This document shows, piece by piece, positions 1 to 6,222 of a DNA stretch of 7,367 nt. Numbering within the stretch: position 1 is the first letter of the stretch; each line of letters begins with the position of its first letter. Source of the DNA: Paracoccaceae bacterium (GTDB lineage Bacteria > Pseudomonadota > Alphaproteobacteria > Rhodobacterales > Rhodobacteraceae); the NCBI GenBank assembly GCA_007119835.1, contig SKOX01000424.1, positions 1 to 7,367 of the forward strand, written 5' to 3'. The notes under the pieces are model-generated. The model was given only the letters and a program-made list of their open reading frames with translations. It ran no database searches and was not told where the DNA came from. The translations under genes were made by a program, and so were the position numbers.

Positions 1-393
1 CGCCAGCTCCTCGAGGCGGGCGCGGATCGCGTCGCGGGCGGCGCGGAAGGCGGCGCGGCCCTCTTCCGGCGCGAGACCTTCGCGCGCCGGATCCGGGATC
101 GGCCAGTGCAGCCGCCGCACCCTGCCGGGCAGGACAGGACAGACCTCCTCGGCGCAGAGCGTCACGACGAGGTCGAGCCCGCCGGTGTCGATCTCGTCCA
201 GCGACTTCGCGCGCTGGCCCGCGATGTCGATCCCGACCTCGGCCATGGCCTCGACCGCCAGCGGGTTCAGCCGCGACGGCGCTGAACCCGCGCTCTCCAC
301 CGCCACGTCGGAGCCGAGCCTCGCCCGTGCGAGGCCCTCGGCCATCTGGCTGCGGGCGCTGTTCGCGACGCAGAGAAACAGGACGCGCTTCAC
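1..393 (-). CDS. arsC: Arsenate reductase ArsC, LMW-phosphatase (thioredoxin-coupled) type, partial at 3' end
   Basis: Cytoplasmic enzyme that reduces arsenate to arsenite so that the Acr3 pump encoded in the same operon can export it. The translation contains a low-molecular-weight tyrosine phosphatase P-loop near the N-terminus, CVANSARS, with Cys8 and Arg14 forming CX5R. A second pair of cysteines, Cys80 and Cys85, lies in TLCAEEVCP, as expected for the redox relay of this family. These are followed by HWPIPDPA, whose Asp101 matches the family's general acid. 131 codons are visible and the stop codon lies beyond the left edge; the family is usually about 130 to 145 residues, so little is missing. 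The start is taken as GTG at 393, because this places the P-loop cysteine at residue 8 as usual; no strong Shine-Dalgarno precedes it. It begins 8 nt after the stress-protein stop codon, so it is the last visible operon member. Family assignment is firm; the start codon is less so. Confidence 0.93.
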   Translation of the reverse strand, partial: MKRVLFLCVANSARSQMAEGLARARLGSDVAVESAGSAPSRLNPLAVEAMAEVGIDIAGQRAKSLDEIDTGGLDLVVTLCAEEVCPVLPGRVRRLHWPIPDPAREGLAPEEGRAAFRAARDAIRARLEELA

Positions 394-401
394 GTGCGGG
401 C

Positions 402-1259
402 CTACCCGGCCGCCTTCGGCACCATGAGGACCGGCCGCCGCGCGATCTCGCAGATCCGCGCGGCGGTCGAGCCGATCACCATGCTCTCGATCCAGCCCTG
501 CCCGTGCTTGCCGACGACGATCAGGCTCGCGTCCCGCGCCCTGGCGAAGGCGGCGATCGTTTCGGCCGGATCGCCGTCGATGACGTGGACCTCGGTCTGC
601 GCGCCGGTTTCGGACACCCGCTGCGCCAGGTCGTCGAGCGCCGCCTTCGCCATGATCGGCCAGGCCGGCGTTCCGGCGACGACCTCGGCGGGGACCGCGT
701 GCACGACGTCGACCCCCAGCCCCTGCCGGCCGAGCGCGATCGCAGCCTCCTCGGCCGCCCGTGCCCGCCGCGAGAAGTCGGTGGCGACCACGAGCCGCGC
801 CAGCGACCGGCGACAGACCCGCTCGCACCGCGCGGCCGTCTCCTCTGCGGACGGCTCGATCCACTCGAGCAGCACCGGCAGCGTCGCGTCGCGGATCACC
901 TCCCGGGCGGTGCTGCCGAGGAAGAGCTGGCGGGCCATGTTCTCCCCGCGCGAGCCGACCACGACCAGATCGGCGCCGGCTTCGGCCGCGGCAGCGAGCA
1001 GCTCCTGCGCCGGCACGCCGGACGCCCGCACGTCGACGGCGACCTCGAGCCCGCGCTCGCGCAGCGGCGCCGCCTTCCGCTCCAGCCAGTCGACGTATTC
1101 CTCGCGGCGGCCATAGGTCGAGCCCTGCATGTAGCCGACCTTGACCACGTGGGTGAGCACGGCCCGCTTCACGCCCCAGGTCTCGAGATCCGCCAGGCAT
1201 TCGAGCATCGGCGCCTCGGCGGGCGACAGGTCGAGCGCGACCAGCGCCGTGCTGAACAT
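402..1259 (-). CDS. Tandem-domain universal stress protein (UspA family) within the ars operon
   Basis: 285-residue cytoplasmic protein with two consecutive Usp domains (about 1-135 and 150-283). Each ends in the ATP-binding signature G-2X-G-9X-G-S: Gly102, Gly105 and Gly115 in the first, Gly250, Gly253 and Gly263 in the second. Both copies are intact, so both halves probably bind nucleotide. No membrane segment or signal peptide is seen. The ATG at 1259 is chosen because its A is also the last base of the acr3 TGA (TGATG), a classic translational coupling arrangement; the open frame runs further upstream but only as a shadow of acr3. arsC follows 8 nt after its stop. Position between acr3 and arsC implies co-expression under arsenic. 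Usp proteins are generic stress-survival factors with no defined reaction, so a specific role in arsenic tolerance is inference. Cys21, Cys145, Cys149 and Cys270 are present but form no obvious metalloid site. Confidence 0.93.
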   Translation of the reverse strand: MFSTALVALDLSPAEAPMLECLADLETWGVKRAVLTHVVKVGYMQGSTYGRREEYVDWLERKAAPLRERGLEVAVDVRASGVPAQELLAAAAEAGADLVVVGSRGENMARQLFLGSTAREVIRDATLPVLLEWIEPSAEETAARCERVCRRSLARLVVATDFSRRARAAEEAAIALGRQGLGVDVVHAVPAEVVAGTPAWPIMAKAALDDLAQRVSETGAQTEVHVIDGDPAETIAAFARARDASLIVVGKHGQGWIESMVIGSTAARICEIARRPVLMVPKAAG

Positions 1260-2335
1260 CACGTCTGCTCCTCGCGGCGCGGCTGCCGGATCGCGCTCTC
1301 CTCGGCCGGGAACAGGTGCCGCGTGCGGTTGGCGAAGGCGACCAGCGACAGCATCACCGGCACCTCGACGAGGACGCCGACGACGGTGACGAGGGCCGCG
1401 CCGGAGGTGAGGCCGAAGAGGCCGATGGCGACGGCGACGGCGAGCTCGAAGAAGTTCGAGGTGCCGATCATCGCGCAGGGCGCCGCGACCGGGTGCGGCA
1501 CCCGCCACAGGTAGGCGGCGCCGTAGGCGAGCGCGAAGATGCCGTAGGACTGGATCAGGAGCGGCACCGCGATCATCGCGATGAGCAGCGGCTGGCCGAG
1601 GATGACGTCGCCCTGGAAGCCGAAGAGCAGCACCACCGTGGCGAGGAGCCCGAGCACCGAGAACGGCTTCACCCGGGCGGTGAAGCGGGCGACCTCGGCC
1701 TCGGCCTCGGCGGCGCGCCCGGTGCCGCGCGTCAGGTACATCCGGGTCCAGACGCCGGCGGCGAGCGGGATGACGACGTAGAGGCCGACCGAGAGCAGCA
1801 GCGTCTCCCACGGCACCGAGAGGTCGGTGACACCCAGCAGCAGGGCCACGATCGGCGCGAAGGCGAAGATCATGATCACGTCGTTGAGCGAGACCTGCAC
1901 CAGCGTGTAGTTCGGGTCGCCCTTGGTCATCTGCGACCAGACGAAGACCATCGCGGTGCAGGGCGCCGCGCCGAGCAGGATCATGCCGGCGATGTACTGC
2001 CCGGCGTCGGCGGGGTCGATGAAGGGCGCGAAGATGTAGTGGAAGAACAGCACGCCGAGTGCGGCCATGGTGAAGGGCTTGATCAGCCAGTTCACTGCGA
2101 GGGTGATGATCAGGCCCTTCGGCCGCTCGTGCACCCGGCGCAGGCTGGAGAAGTCGACGGCCACCATCATCGGATAGACCATCGCCCAGATCAGCAGGGC
2201 GACGACGAAGTTCACCGAGCCGTATTCGAGCCCGGCGAGAAAGCCGAAGAGTCCGGGCATGAGGGTGCCGAGCAGCAGCCCCGCGACGATGCAGAGCGCG
2301 ACCCAGAGCGAGAGGTATTTCTCGAAGGAGGACAT
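1259..2335 (-). CDS. acr3: Arsenite efflux transporter Acr3
   Basis: Inner-membrane arsenite exporter of the bile/arsenite/riboflavin transporter superfamily. The 358-residue product is nearly all hydrophobic helices, about ten, from residue 9 to 336. It carries the Acr3 hallmark [14 protein letters not shown] in helix 4 with the essential cysteine at Cys126. [14 protein letters not shown] (Glu297) and [11 protein letters not shown] (Glu324) in the last two helices match the conserved charged positions of the family. The length is typical, with a short charged C-terminal tail. The ATG at 2335 gives a normal N-terminus ([14 protein letters not shown]); the Shine-Dalgarno upstream is weak. It follows arsH by 109 bp and its TGA overlaps the start of the stress-protein gene, so the three are probably co-transcribed. 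As Acr3 usually works without the ArsA ATPase, the absence of arsA nearby is unremarkable. Assignment is secure; the ACR3 subgroup cannot be settled by eye. Confidence 0.96.
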   Translation of the reverse strand: MSSFEKYLSLWVALCIVAGLLLGTLMPGLFGFLAGLEYGSVNFVVALLIWAMVYPMMVAVDFSSLRRVHERPKGLIITLAVNWLIKPFTMAALGVLFFHYIFAPFIDPADAGQYIAGMILLGAAPCTAMVFVWSQMTKGDPNYTLVQVSLNDVIMIFAFAPIVALLLGVTDLSVPWETLLLSVGLYVVIPLAAGVWTRMYLTRGTGRAAEAEAEVARFTARVKPFSVLGLLATVVLLFGFQGDVILGQPLLIAMIAVPLLIQSYGIFALAYGAAYLWRVPHPVAAPCAMIGTSNFFELAVAVAIGLFGLTSGAALVTVVGVLVEVPVMLSLVAFANRTRHLFPAEESAIRQPRREEQT

Positions 2336-2444
2336 GGGGCGAGGATCTTTCAGAAGCTTGGGTTCGGGCGGAGGCGGTGGCCGTTCATGGAGCGGCGGAC
2401 CGCCCTGAGGGGATGGAGGAGGAAGACCGCGGTCTGCATGGCTG

Positions 2445-3179
2445 TCAGAGGGATCGCCGGCTCACGCGCCGCGACACTTCCTCCGGCGTCTCGACCCGCT
2501 CGGAATAGCGGTCGGTGAGGTAGGCCGACCGGCCCCGCGTGAGATGGGTGAACTTCACCAGCTCCTCCATCACGTCGACGATGCGGTCGTAGAAGGGCGA
2601 CGGCCGCATCCGTCCGGCCTCGTCGAACTCGCCCCACGCCTTCGGCACCGAGGACTGGTTCGGGATGACGACCATGCGCATCCACCGCCCGAGGATGCGC
2701 ATCTGGTTGAGGGCGTTGAAGCTCTGCGAGCCGCCGCTCACCTGCATCAGCGCGAGGGTCTTGCCCTGGGTCGGGCGCACGCTGCCGAGCGCGAGCGGGA
2801 TCCAGTCGATCTGGGCCTTCATGATGCCGGTCATCGCGCCGTGCCGCTCGGGGGAGGACCAGACCATGCCTTCCGACCAGGCCACCAGATCGCGCAGCGC
2901 GCGCACCTTCGGGTGATCCGGCCCGGTGGCGTCCGGCAACGGCAGATCGTGGGGGTCGAACATCCGCGTCTCGGCGCCGAACCAGCGCAGCAGGCGCCCG
3001 GCCTCCTCCGCGGCGAGGCGCGAATAGGAACGCTGCCGGAGCGAGCCGTAGAGCAGGAGTATCCGCGGCGCATGGGAGAAGCCGGCATCTCCGGCCAGCG
3101 CCGCCGCGTCGATCGGCTCGAGACGGCCGGGCTCGACGTTCGGCAGGTCGGCGAGCGGGGTCGCGGCTGATGGCGTCAT
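2445..3179 (-). CDS. arsH: ArsH, NADPH-dependent FMN flavoprotein (organoarsenical resistance)
   Basis: Cytoplasmic flavodoxin-like NADPH:FMN oxidoreductase. Characterised ArsH proteins oxidise trivalent organoarsenicals such as methylarsenite to the less toxic pentavalent forms and can also reduce quinones or metals. The 244-residue product has the FMN phosphate loop [10 protein letters not shown] (45-54), the family signature [18 protein letters not shown] (109-126) and [20 protein letters not shown] (148-167). N- and C-terminal extensions around the flavodoxin core are typical of ArsH and separate it from simple FMN reductases. ATG at 3179 is supported by a GAGGAG ribosome site ending 5 nt upstream; the frame stays open further upstream, but that part looks like non-coding GC-rich sequence. 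It lies 86 bp after arsR and 109 bp before acr3 on the same strand. The actual substrate in this organism is inferred from the family. Confidence 0.95.
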   Translation of the reverse strand: MTPSAATPLADLPNVEPGRLEPIDAAALAGDAGFSHAPRILLLYGSLRQRSYSRLAAEEAGRLLRWFGAETRMFDPHDLPLPDATGPDHPKVRALRDLVAWSEGMVWSSPERHGAMTGIMKAQIDWIPLALGSVRPTQGKTLALMQVSGGSQSFNALNQMRILGRWMRMVVIPNQSSVPKAWGEFDEAGRMRPSPFYDRIVDVMEELVKFTHLTRGRSAYLTDRYSERVETPEEVSRRVSRRSL

Positions 3180-3184
3180 CGGCA

Positions 3185-3190
3185 CTCCTC
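3185..3190 (-). promoter_or_regulatory. Ribosome binding site of arsH
   Basis: GAGGAG on the minus strand, separated by 5 nt from the ATG at 3179. It decides the arsH start, since the reading frame stays open well upstream of this ATG. Confidence 0.75.
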
Positions 3191-3265
3191 GCGTGGGCGT
3201 GGCCGCGGGACAGGTCTCCGGGCCTGCGCTTCGGCATGTGGCGGATCGGGTGGTGACATCGCGCC

Positions 3266-3619
3266 CTATCCGGAGGCGGCGGGGAGCGGCCCGCCGGCTG
3301 CGAAGGCCTCGACGTCGATCTCGCAGCCCGCGCCGTCGGCAGCGCAGCAATTCTCGGTCAGGTAGCCGAGCAGTTCGTTCATGGCCGCGAAGTTCGCCGT
3401 GTAGATCAGCGACCGCCCCTCGCGCCGGAACGAGACGAGGCCGGCATGCTTGAGCTGGCTGAGGTGGAACGACAGCGTCGCGGAAGGCAGCCCGAGCCGC
3501 TCGGCGATCCGTCCCACCGCGAGACCGCCGCTCCCCGCCTGGACGAGCAGCCGGTAGACGTCGAGACGGTTCTCCTGCGCGAGCGCGGCGAGGGCTGCGA
3601 TGGCGGAGGCCTTTTCCAT
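3266..3619 (-). CDS. arsR: ArsR-family arsenite-responsive repressor with C-terminal Cys-Cys-X6-Cys site
   Basis: Small winged-helix repressor expected to sit on the ars promoter and release it when As(III) binds. The 117-residue product has the ArsR/SmtB fold: a recognition region around [19 protein letters not shown] (38-56) and the wing [12 protein letters not shown] (64-75). The DNA-binding helix lacks the CxC motif of the plasmid R773-type ArsR. Instead Cys91, Cys92 and Cys99 lie after the last helix in [12 protein letters not shown], resembling the C-terminal arsenite site described for the Acidithiobacillus ferrooxidans ArsR. It is the first gene of the operon, 86 bp ahead of arsH, consistent with autoregulation. 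The ATG at 3619 has a GGAG only 2 nt upstream, which is too close for an efficient Shine-Dalgarno; initiation may be leaderless. The family is certain; arsenite as ligand is strongly implied by the operon. Confidence 0.95.
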   Translation of the reverse strand: MEKASAIAALAALAQENRLDVYRLLVQAGSGGLAVGRIAERLGLPSATLSFHLSQLKHAGLVSFRREGRSLIYTANFAAMNELLGYLTENCCAADGAGCEIDVEAFAAGGPLPAASG

Positions 3620-3622
3620 GTC

Positions 3623-3636
3623 TCCAAGTTAATGGA
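3623..3636. promoter_or_regulatory. Candidate ArsR operator
   Basis: A short AT-rich interrupted palindrome, TCCA-AGTTAA-TGGA, sits directly in front of the arsR ATG in otherwise GC-rich DNA. It overlaps the proposed -10 hexamer, a typical position for an autorepressor site. The arms are only 4 bp, so this rests on position and base composition as much as symmetry. Confidence 0.35.
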
Positions 3637-3654
3637 AATGATCGGCGCCCGCAA
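3627..3654 (-). promoter_or_regulatory. Candidate promoter of the ars operon
   Basis: On the minus strand TTGCGG (3654-3649) and TTAACT (3632-3627) are separated by 16 bp and resemble -35 and -10 hexamers (about 3 of 6 and 4 of 6 matches to the sigma-70 consensus). A start about 7 nt downstream would fall at the arsR ATG itself. The site is inferred from sequence only. Confidence 0.35.
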
Positions 3655-3810
3655 GCGCGAACCCGGCGCGGCCGTGCCGTTTCGCGAACGCGGTGCCGCT
3701 TGCGGATGCCGCCGGGCGATCCAGGCGGAGCATGAGCGCTTGGCCGAGGCCATGGTGCGACCCCGCGCCGCGCGGAAGGGCGGCGGGAGCCGACCCGGGG
3801 CGCGCGGGCG

Positions 3811-3850
3811 CAGCCTCGCCACGAGTGCGGCGCGCTCGCGGACGAGGCTG
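3811..3850 (-). terminator. Candidate stem-loop terminator after the general stress protein gene
   Basis: Perfect 8-bp arms CAGCCTCG (3811-3818) and CGAGGCTG (3843-3850) enclose a 24-nt loop that can itself pair (CGAG with CTCG). The structure begins 8 nt beyond the TAG of the split-barrel gene. There is no U-tract after it, so it could be a 3'-end stabilising hairpin rather than a true intrinsic terminator. The rest of the 239-bp gap up to arsR holds no recognisable gene. Confidence 0.4.
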
Positions 3851-3858
3851 GGTCGGGG

Positions 3859-4344
3859 CTACATCTTCACCGTCTTGACCGTCTGGCCCTTGGGCGGGTC
3901 CTGCCGGGCAACGGCGGCGAGCACCTTTCCGGTGTAGATCAGCTTGCTCGACGTCGAGTCCCAGAGCTTGGCGTGCTCGGGCTCGACCGTCACGAGCGCC
4001 ACGTCGGGCGCATCCGGTCCCTGCGGCAGCCAGGCCTCGACGAACATCGACCAGAGCTCGCGAAGCTTGTCGCGATCCTGACTGGTATGGGCGGTGCCCG
4101 AGAGCGAGAGATAGGTGTTCTTGCGGGTGTCCGCGAAGCCGAGGTTGACCTTGGCCGAGCCGCCGATCTGGCCGACCTTGGCATCCGTGCGGGTGACGAA
4201 GTAGATGCGGTGCTCCTCGGGCCGGGCGAGGGTCGCCATCGGACGGCTGACGATGTCGCCGCTTTCGTCGACGGTGGTCAGCATGGCGATGCGCTGATCC
4301 TGAATGATTTTCCAGACGTCGTGCTCGTCATCGTGGTGCGACAT
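3859..4344 (-). CDS. General stress protein 26-like FMN-binding split-barrel protein (PNPOx-like family)
   Basis: 161-residue soluble protein of the pyridoxamine 5'-phosphate oxidase-like split-barrel fold, closest in pattern to the general stress protein 26 group. Features seen are [17 protein letters not shown] (10-26), SRPMATLA (33-40), [14 protein letters not shown] (47-60), [18 protein letters not shown] (68-85) and the [20 protein letters not shown] stretch (96-115). This order matches that group. Members bind FMN or a related flavin, but their reaction is generally unknown, so I do not claim oxidase activity. The ATG at 4344 is fixed by AGGAGG ending 6 nt upstream. An exact match to the sigma-EcfG promoter precedes it, fitting a role in the general stress response. 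It is transcribed away from the LOV gene and towards arsR, with 239 bp and a hairpin between it and arsR, so it is probably a single-gene unit. Confidence 0.88.
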   Translation of the reverse strand: MSHHDDEHDVWKIIQDQRIAMLTTVDESGDIVSRPMATLARPEEHRIYFVTRTDAKVGQIGGSAKVNLGFADTRKNTYLSLSGTAHTSQDRDKLRELWSMFVEAWLPQGPDAPDVALVTVEPEHAKLWDSTSSKLIYTGKVLAAVARQDPPKGQTVKTVKM

Positions 4345-4350
4345 GGTGTT

Positions 4351-4356
4351 CCTCCT
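4351..4356 (-). promoter_or_regulatory. Ribosome binding site of the split-barrel gene
   Basis: AGGAGG on the minus strand, 6 nt before the ATG at 4344. It is one of the strongest Shine-Dalgarno matches in the window and fixes this start against the longer open frame upstream. Confidence 0.8.
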
Positions 4357-4360
4357 CTTG

Positions 4361-4400
4361 TTCTCCGGGAGCGGGCGCGCGCCCGCTGTCACCGGGAGAA
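4361..4400. repeat. Perfect 16-bp palindrome with flanking arms in the leader of the split-barrel gene
   Basis: The core GCGGGCGCGCGCCCGC (4371-4386) is a perfect palindrome. Outside it TTCTCC (4361-4366) and GGAGAA (4395-4400) form a further 6-bp inverted pair. In the minus-strand transcript the core would form a stable hairpin ending 14 nt before the AGGAGG. The outer arm overlaps the -10 motif, so only the core would lie wholly in the mRNA. Confidence 0.6.
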
Positions 4401-4423
4401 CGTGAGGGACGGGCTGGCGTTCC
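4399..4423 (-). promoter_or_regulatory. Sigma-EcfG (general stress) promoter of the split-barrel gene
   Basis: Read on the minus strand, GGAAC (4423-4419) is followed after exactly 16 bp by CGTT (4402-4399). This is an exact match to the alphaproteobacterial EcfG consensus GGAAC-N16/17-CGTT. Transcription would start near 4390 to 4393, about 45 to 50 nt before the start codon of a general stress protein homologue. Functional context and motif agree. Confidence 0.72.
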
Positions 4424-4605
4424 GGGGTGCGACGCAGCATGCACATGGCAGGCGCGACCGATGTGCCGTGAACGCGCGTCGCGCGCCGAGCGTCGCTTCC
4501 GACGGTGCCCCTCGCGCCCGAGGGCGGGCGGCGCGGGCCGTCGAGGCCGGAGGAGGCCCCTGGCGATCGCCGGTGAATGCAGCCGCCCGACACGGCCAAA
4601 TCGCT

Positions 4606-4634
4606 TTGTGCATCGCATCCGGAAGCGGTACCCT
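4606..4634 (+). promoter_or_regulatory. Weak candidate promoter of the LOV gene
   Basis: TTGTGC (4606-4611) and TACCCT (4629-4634) are 17 bp apart, about 50 nt before the LOV start. The match to sigma-70 hexamers is poor (3 of 6 for the -10). No EcfG motif is seen on this side of the region. Confidence 0.22.
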
Positions 4635-4673
4635 GACCGCCTGCAAGCCAGTTGCGGAAGCAGGCCAGGACGC

Positions 4674-4678
4674 GGAGG
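4674..4678 (+). promoter_or_regulatory. Ribosome binding site of the LOV gene
   Basis: GGAGG lies 5 nt before the ATG at 4684. It selects this start over the much longer open frame that extends back through the intergenic region. Confidence 0.7.
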
Positions 4679-4683
4679 CGGCG

Positions 4684-5061
4684 ATGTCAGACGGGGTGCC
4701 AACCGAGGATGAGCTCATAGGGCTGCTGGATTCCGATGAGCGCTCGATGAGCGTCGTGATCACGAATCCCGCCCTTCCGGACAATCCGATGATCTATGTG
4801 AGCGAGGAATTCGAGGCCCAGACCGGCTATTCGCCGGAAGAGGCTCTGGGGCGGAACTGCCGCTTTCTCCAGGGGCCGGGAACCGACCCGGAGGCTGTCG
4901 AAGCGATTCGGAGAGGCCTAGCGAAGCGCGTCGCGTTCACCGTGGACATCCTCAATTACAGGAAGTCCGGCGAGCCGTTCATGAACCGCCTCCGGGTCCG
5001 GCCGCTTTATGATCAAGACGGGAACTTCATCTACTTTGCCGGCGCCCAGAACCCGATTTGA
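4684..5061 (+). CDS. Short LOV (PAS) blue-light photoreceptor without effector domain
   Basis: 125-residue protein that is almost entirely one LOV domain. It has the FMN-binding and photoactive motif GRNCRFLQG (56-64), in which Cys59 is the residue expected to form the blue-light adduct with FMN. NYRKSGEPFMNRLRV (91-105) supplies the conserved flavin-contacting asparagines Asn91 and Asn101. FAGAQNPI at the end supplies Gln122, the glutamine that relays flavin protonation. All signature residues are intact, so photochemistry is likely. About 20 N-terminal residues (an A'-alpha-like cap) and almost no C-terminal extension resemble the 'short LOV' proteins of alphaproteobacteria and Pseudomonas. 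With no output domain it must signal through dimerisation or a partner. It is the only plus-strand gene and is divergent from the stress protein. It uses several rare codons (ATA, AGA, CTA, AGG) absent or scarce in neighbours. Confidence 0.92.
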   Translation: MSDGVPTEDELIGLLDSDERSMSVVITNPALPDNPMIYVSEEFEAQTGYSPEEALGRNCRFLQGPGTDPEAVEAIRRGLAKRVAFTVDILNYRKSGEPFMNRLRVRPLYDQDGNFIYFAGAQNPI

Positions 5062-5090
5062 AGAAAGCACCAGGCGCGGCGGGCCCTCCG

Positions 5091-5120
5091 GAACAAAGGG
5101 CGCGACGATCTGGCGCGCCC
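5091..5120 (-). terminator. Candidate intrinsic terminator of the metal-binding protein gene
   Basis: GGGCGCG (5098-5104) and CGCGCCC (5114-5120) form a perfect 7-bp GC stem with a 9-nt loop. On the minus strand it is followed by TTTGTTCC, a short T-rich tail. It lies 46 bp after the stop of the minus-strand gene and 36 bp after the convergent LOV stop, so it could also slow transcription coming from the LOV side. Confidence 0.5.
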
Positions 5121-5166
5121 CTGCCCGCGCGGCCCGGGCGGCGGGATCGGCGAGGCCGGCCGCGGA

Positions 5167-6159
5167 TCACGCGGAGGGAAGCCCCCATTCCTCGGCCCAG
5201 TCCGCGAGTGCCGCGGGCAGGGGCGGCAGGTCGCCGCCGAGGGCCTCGGTGATGGTGCGGGTGTTCGCGAAGATCATGCCGACGTAGGTCGCGGCCACCG
5301 AGCCCGCCTCGCCCAGCGCGTCGGAATAGAGCGCACCGCCGATCTCCACCGCGTGACCCCGCTGCCGCGCCGCCTCGGCCACGGCCTGGACGGTGCGCGG
5401 GTTGATCGTGGTCTCGACGAAGATCGCCGGCACGCCGGTCTCGACGACGGCGTCCACCGTCTCGCGGATGTCGGCGACGCTCGCCTCGGCCATCGTGCTG
5501 ATCCCCTGGACCGCGATGACCTCGATGCCGTAGGCCTCCCCGTAATAGGCGAAGGCGTCGTGCGCGGTGACGAGGTAGCGGTGCGCCTCGGGGATCGTGG
5601 CGATCGCGTCGGCAACCCAGCCGTGCAACGCCGCGAGGCGCTCGACATAGGCTTCGGCGTTCCGCTCCGCCTGCTCGCGGCACTCGGGGCGGAACTCGGC
5701 GAGCGCCTCGGCGAAGGTCGGCGCCAGCCGCGACCACAGGCTCGCGTCCATCCACAGATGCATGTCGATGCCGGCGGCTTCCTCCTCGTCGGCGATCAGC
5801 TCGGCGGGATCGGTCGCCGCCTCCATCAGCGCGAGCGCCGGCCGCCGTTCGCCGAGGCGGCCGAGGACCTCGCTCATCTGCTCCTCGAGCATGTAGCCGC
5901 CATAGAGGATGAGGTCGGCCTCGCTGAGGCGGCGGACGTCGCCGGCGGTCGGCTGGTATTCGTGCGGATCGGTGCCCGGTCCCATCAGCGTCGTGACGGC
6001 AACGCAGTCCCCGCCGACGTTCTCCGCGACGTCGGCGATCATGCCGACGGTGGCGACGATGGAGAGCGGCTGCTGCTCGGCCGCGGCCGGTCCGCCCGCG
6101 ACGATCGCGGCTGCGGCCAGCGCGGCTACGGATGCTCCAACACGAGATGCGACGTTCAT
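5167..6159 (-). CDS. Metal ABC transporter periplasmic substrate-binding protein (cluster A-I; ZnuA/TroA/SitA-like)
   Basis: Periplasmic solute-binding protein that would capture a divalent metal for an ABC importer. The 330-residue product starts with a signal peptide (MNVASRV, hydrophobic core to about residue 23, AAA-type cleavage near 27). The four metal ligands of the TroA class are recognisable: His66 in DPHEYQPT, His134 in MHLWMD, His200 in TAHDAFAYYGEAYG and Asp280 in GALYSDALG. FVETTINPRTVQAVA (248-262) is also typical. There is no His-rich loop of the kind found in many ZnuA proteins, which leans towards manganese or iron, but the metal cannot be decided by eye. The ATG at 6159 gives a proper signal peptide and has AGGGGA about 7 nt upstream; the open frame continues upstream only by chance. 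No ATPase or permease gene is adjacent on either side, so the protein is an orphan here. A dyad upstream may be its operator. Confidence 0.92.
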   Translation of the reverse strand: MNVASRVGASVAALAAAAIVAGGPAAAEQQPLSIVATVGMIADVAENVGGDCVAVTTLMGPGTDPHEYQPTAGDVRRLSEADLILYGGYMLEEQMSEVLGRLGERRPALALMEAATDPAELIADEEEAAGIDMHLWMDASLWSRLAPTFAEALAEFRPECREQAERNAEAYVERLAALHGWVADAIATIPEAHRYLVTAHDAFAYYGEAYGIEVIAVQGISTMAEASVADIRETVDAVVETGVPAIFVETTINPRTVQAVAEAARQRGHAVEIGGALYSDALGEAGSVAATYVGMIFANTRTITEALGGDLPPLPAALADWAEEWGLPSA

Positions 6160-6201
6160 TGGCGGGTCCCCTTGCTCTGAATTGCGCGCACGCTGCCCAG
6201 A

Positions 6202-6218
6202 TTGCGAATAGATCGCAA
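6202..6218. promoter_or_regulatory. Candidate operator (TTGCGA-N5-TCGCAA) upstream of the metal-binding protein gene
   Basis: Perfect 6-bp inverted arms TTGCGA (6202-6207) and TCGCAA (6213-6218) flank ATAGA, 42 bp before the start codon, in an unusually AT-rich patch. The size and spacing suit a dimeric repressor such as a Fur-family metalloregulator, but I cannot assign the regulator. A larger pair, TTGCTCT (6172-6178) and AGAGCAA (6218-6224), encloses it. Confidence 0.5.
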
Positions 6219-6222
6219 GAGC

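Larger units (their letters stand above)
4345..4683. other. 339-bp divergent intergenic region
   Basis: Region between the minus-strand split-barrel gene and the plus-strand LOV gene. The left 80 bp carry the ribosome site, palindrome and EcfG promoter described separately. Further right there is a weak inverted pair GCACAT (4441-4446) / ATGTGC (4461-4466), then GC-rich sequence without a recognisable gene. A less GC-rich stretch (about 4590-4640) probably holds the LOV promoter. Open frames crossing the region give arginine- and proline-rich translations typical of non-coding high-GC DNA. Confidence 0.6.

Noticed and set aside
1260..1811. N-terminal extension of the Usp frame up to 1811
   Set aside because: It overlaps the certain acr3 gene and translates to an arginine-rich shadow; the Usp domain begins exactly at the ATG at 1259.
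2350..2439. 29-codon minus-strand open frame in the arsH-acr3 gap, possible leader peptide
   Set aside because: No Shine-Dalgarno precedes its ATG, and the frame is the tail of a longer chance open frame opposite real coding sequence; the peptide resembles nothing known. Conservation would be needed to revive it.
327..2518. Long plus-strand open frames opposite usp and acr3
   Set aside because: Their translations are Arg/His/Asp-rich, low-complexity products typical of antisense frames in high-GC DNA, whereas the minus strand encodes clear protein families.
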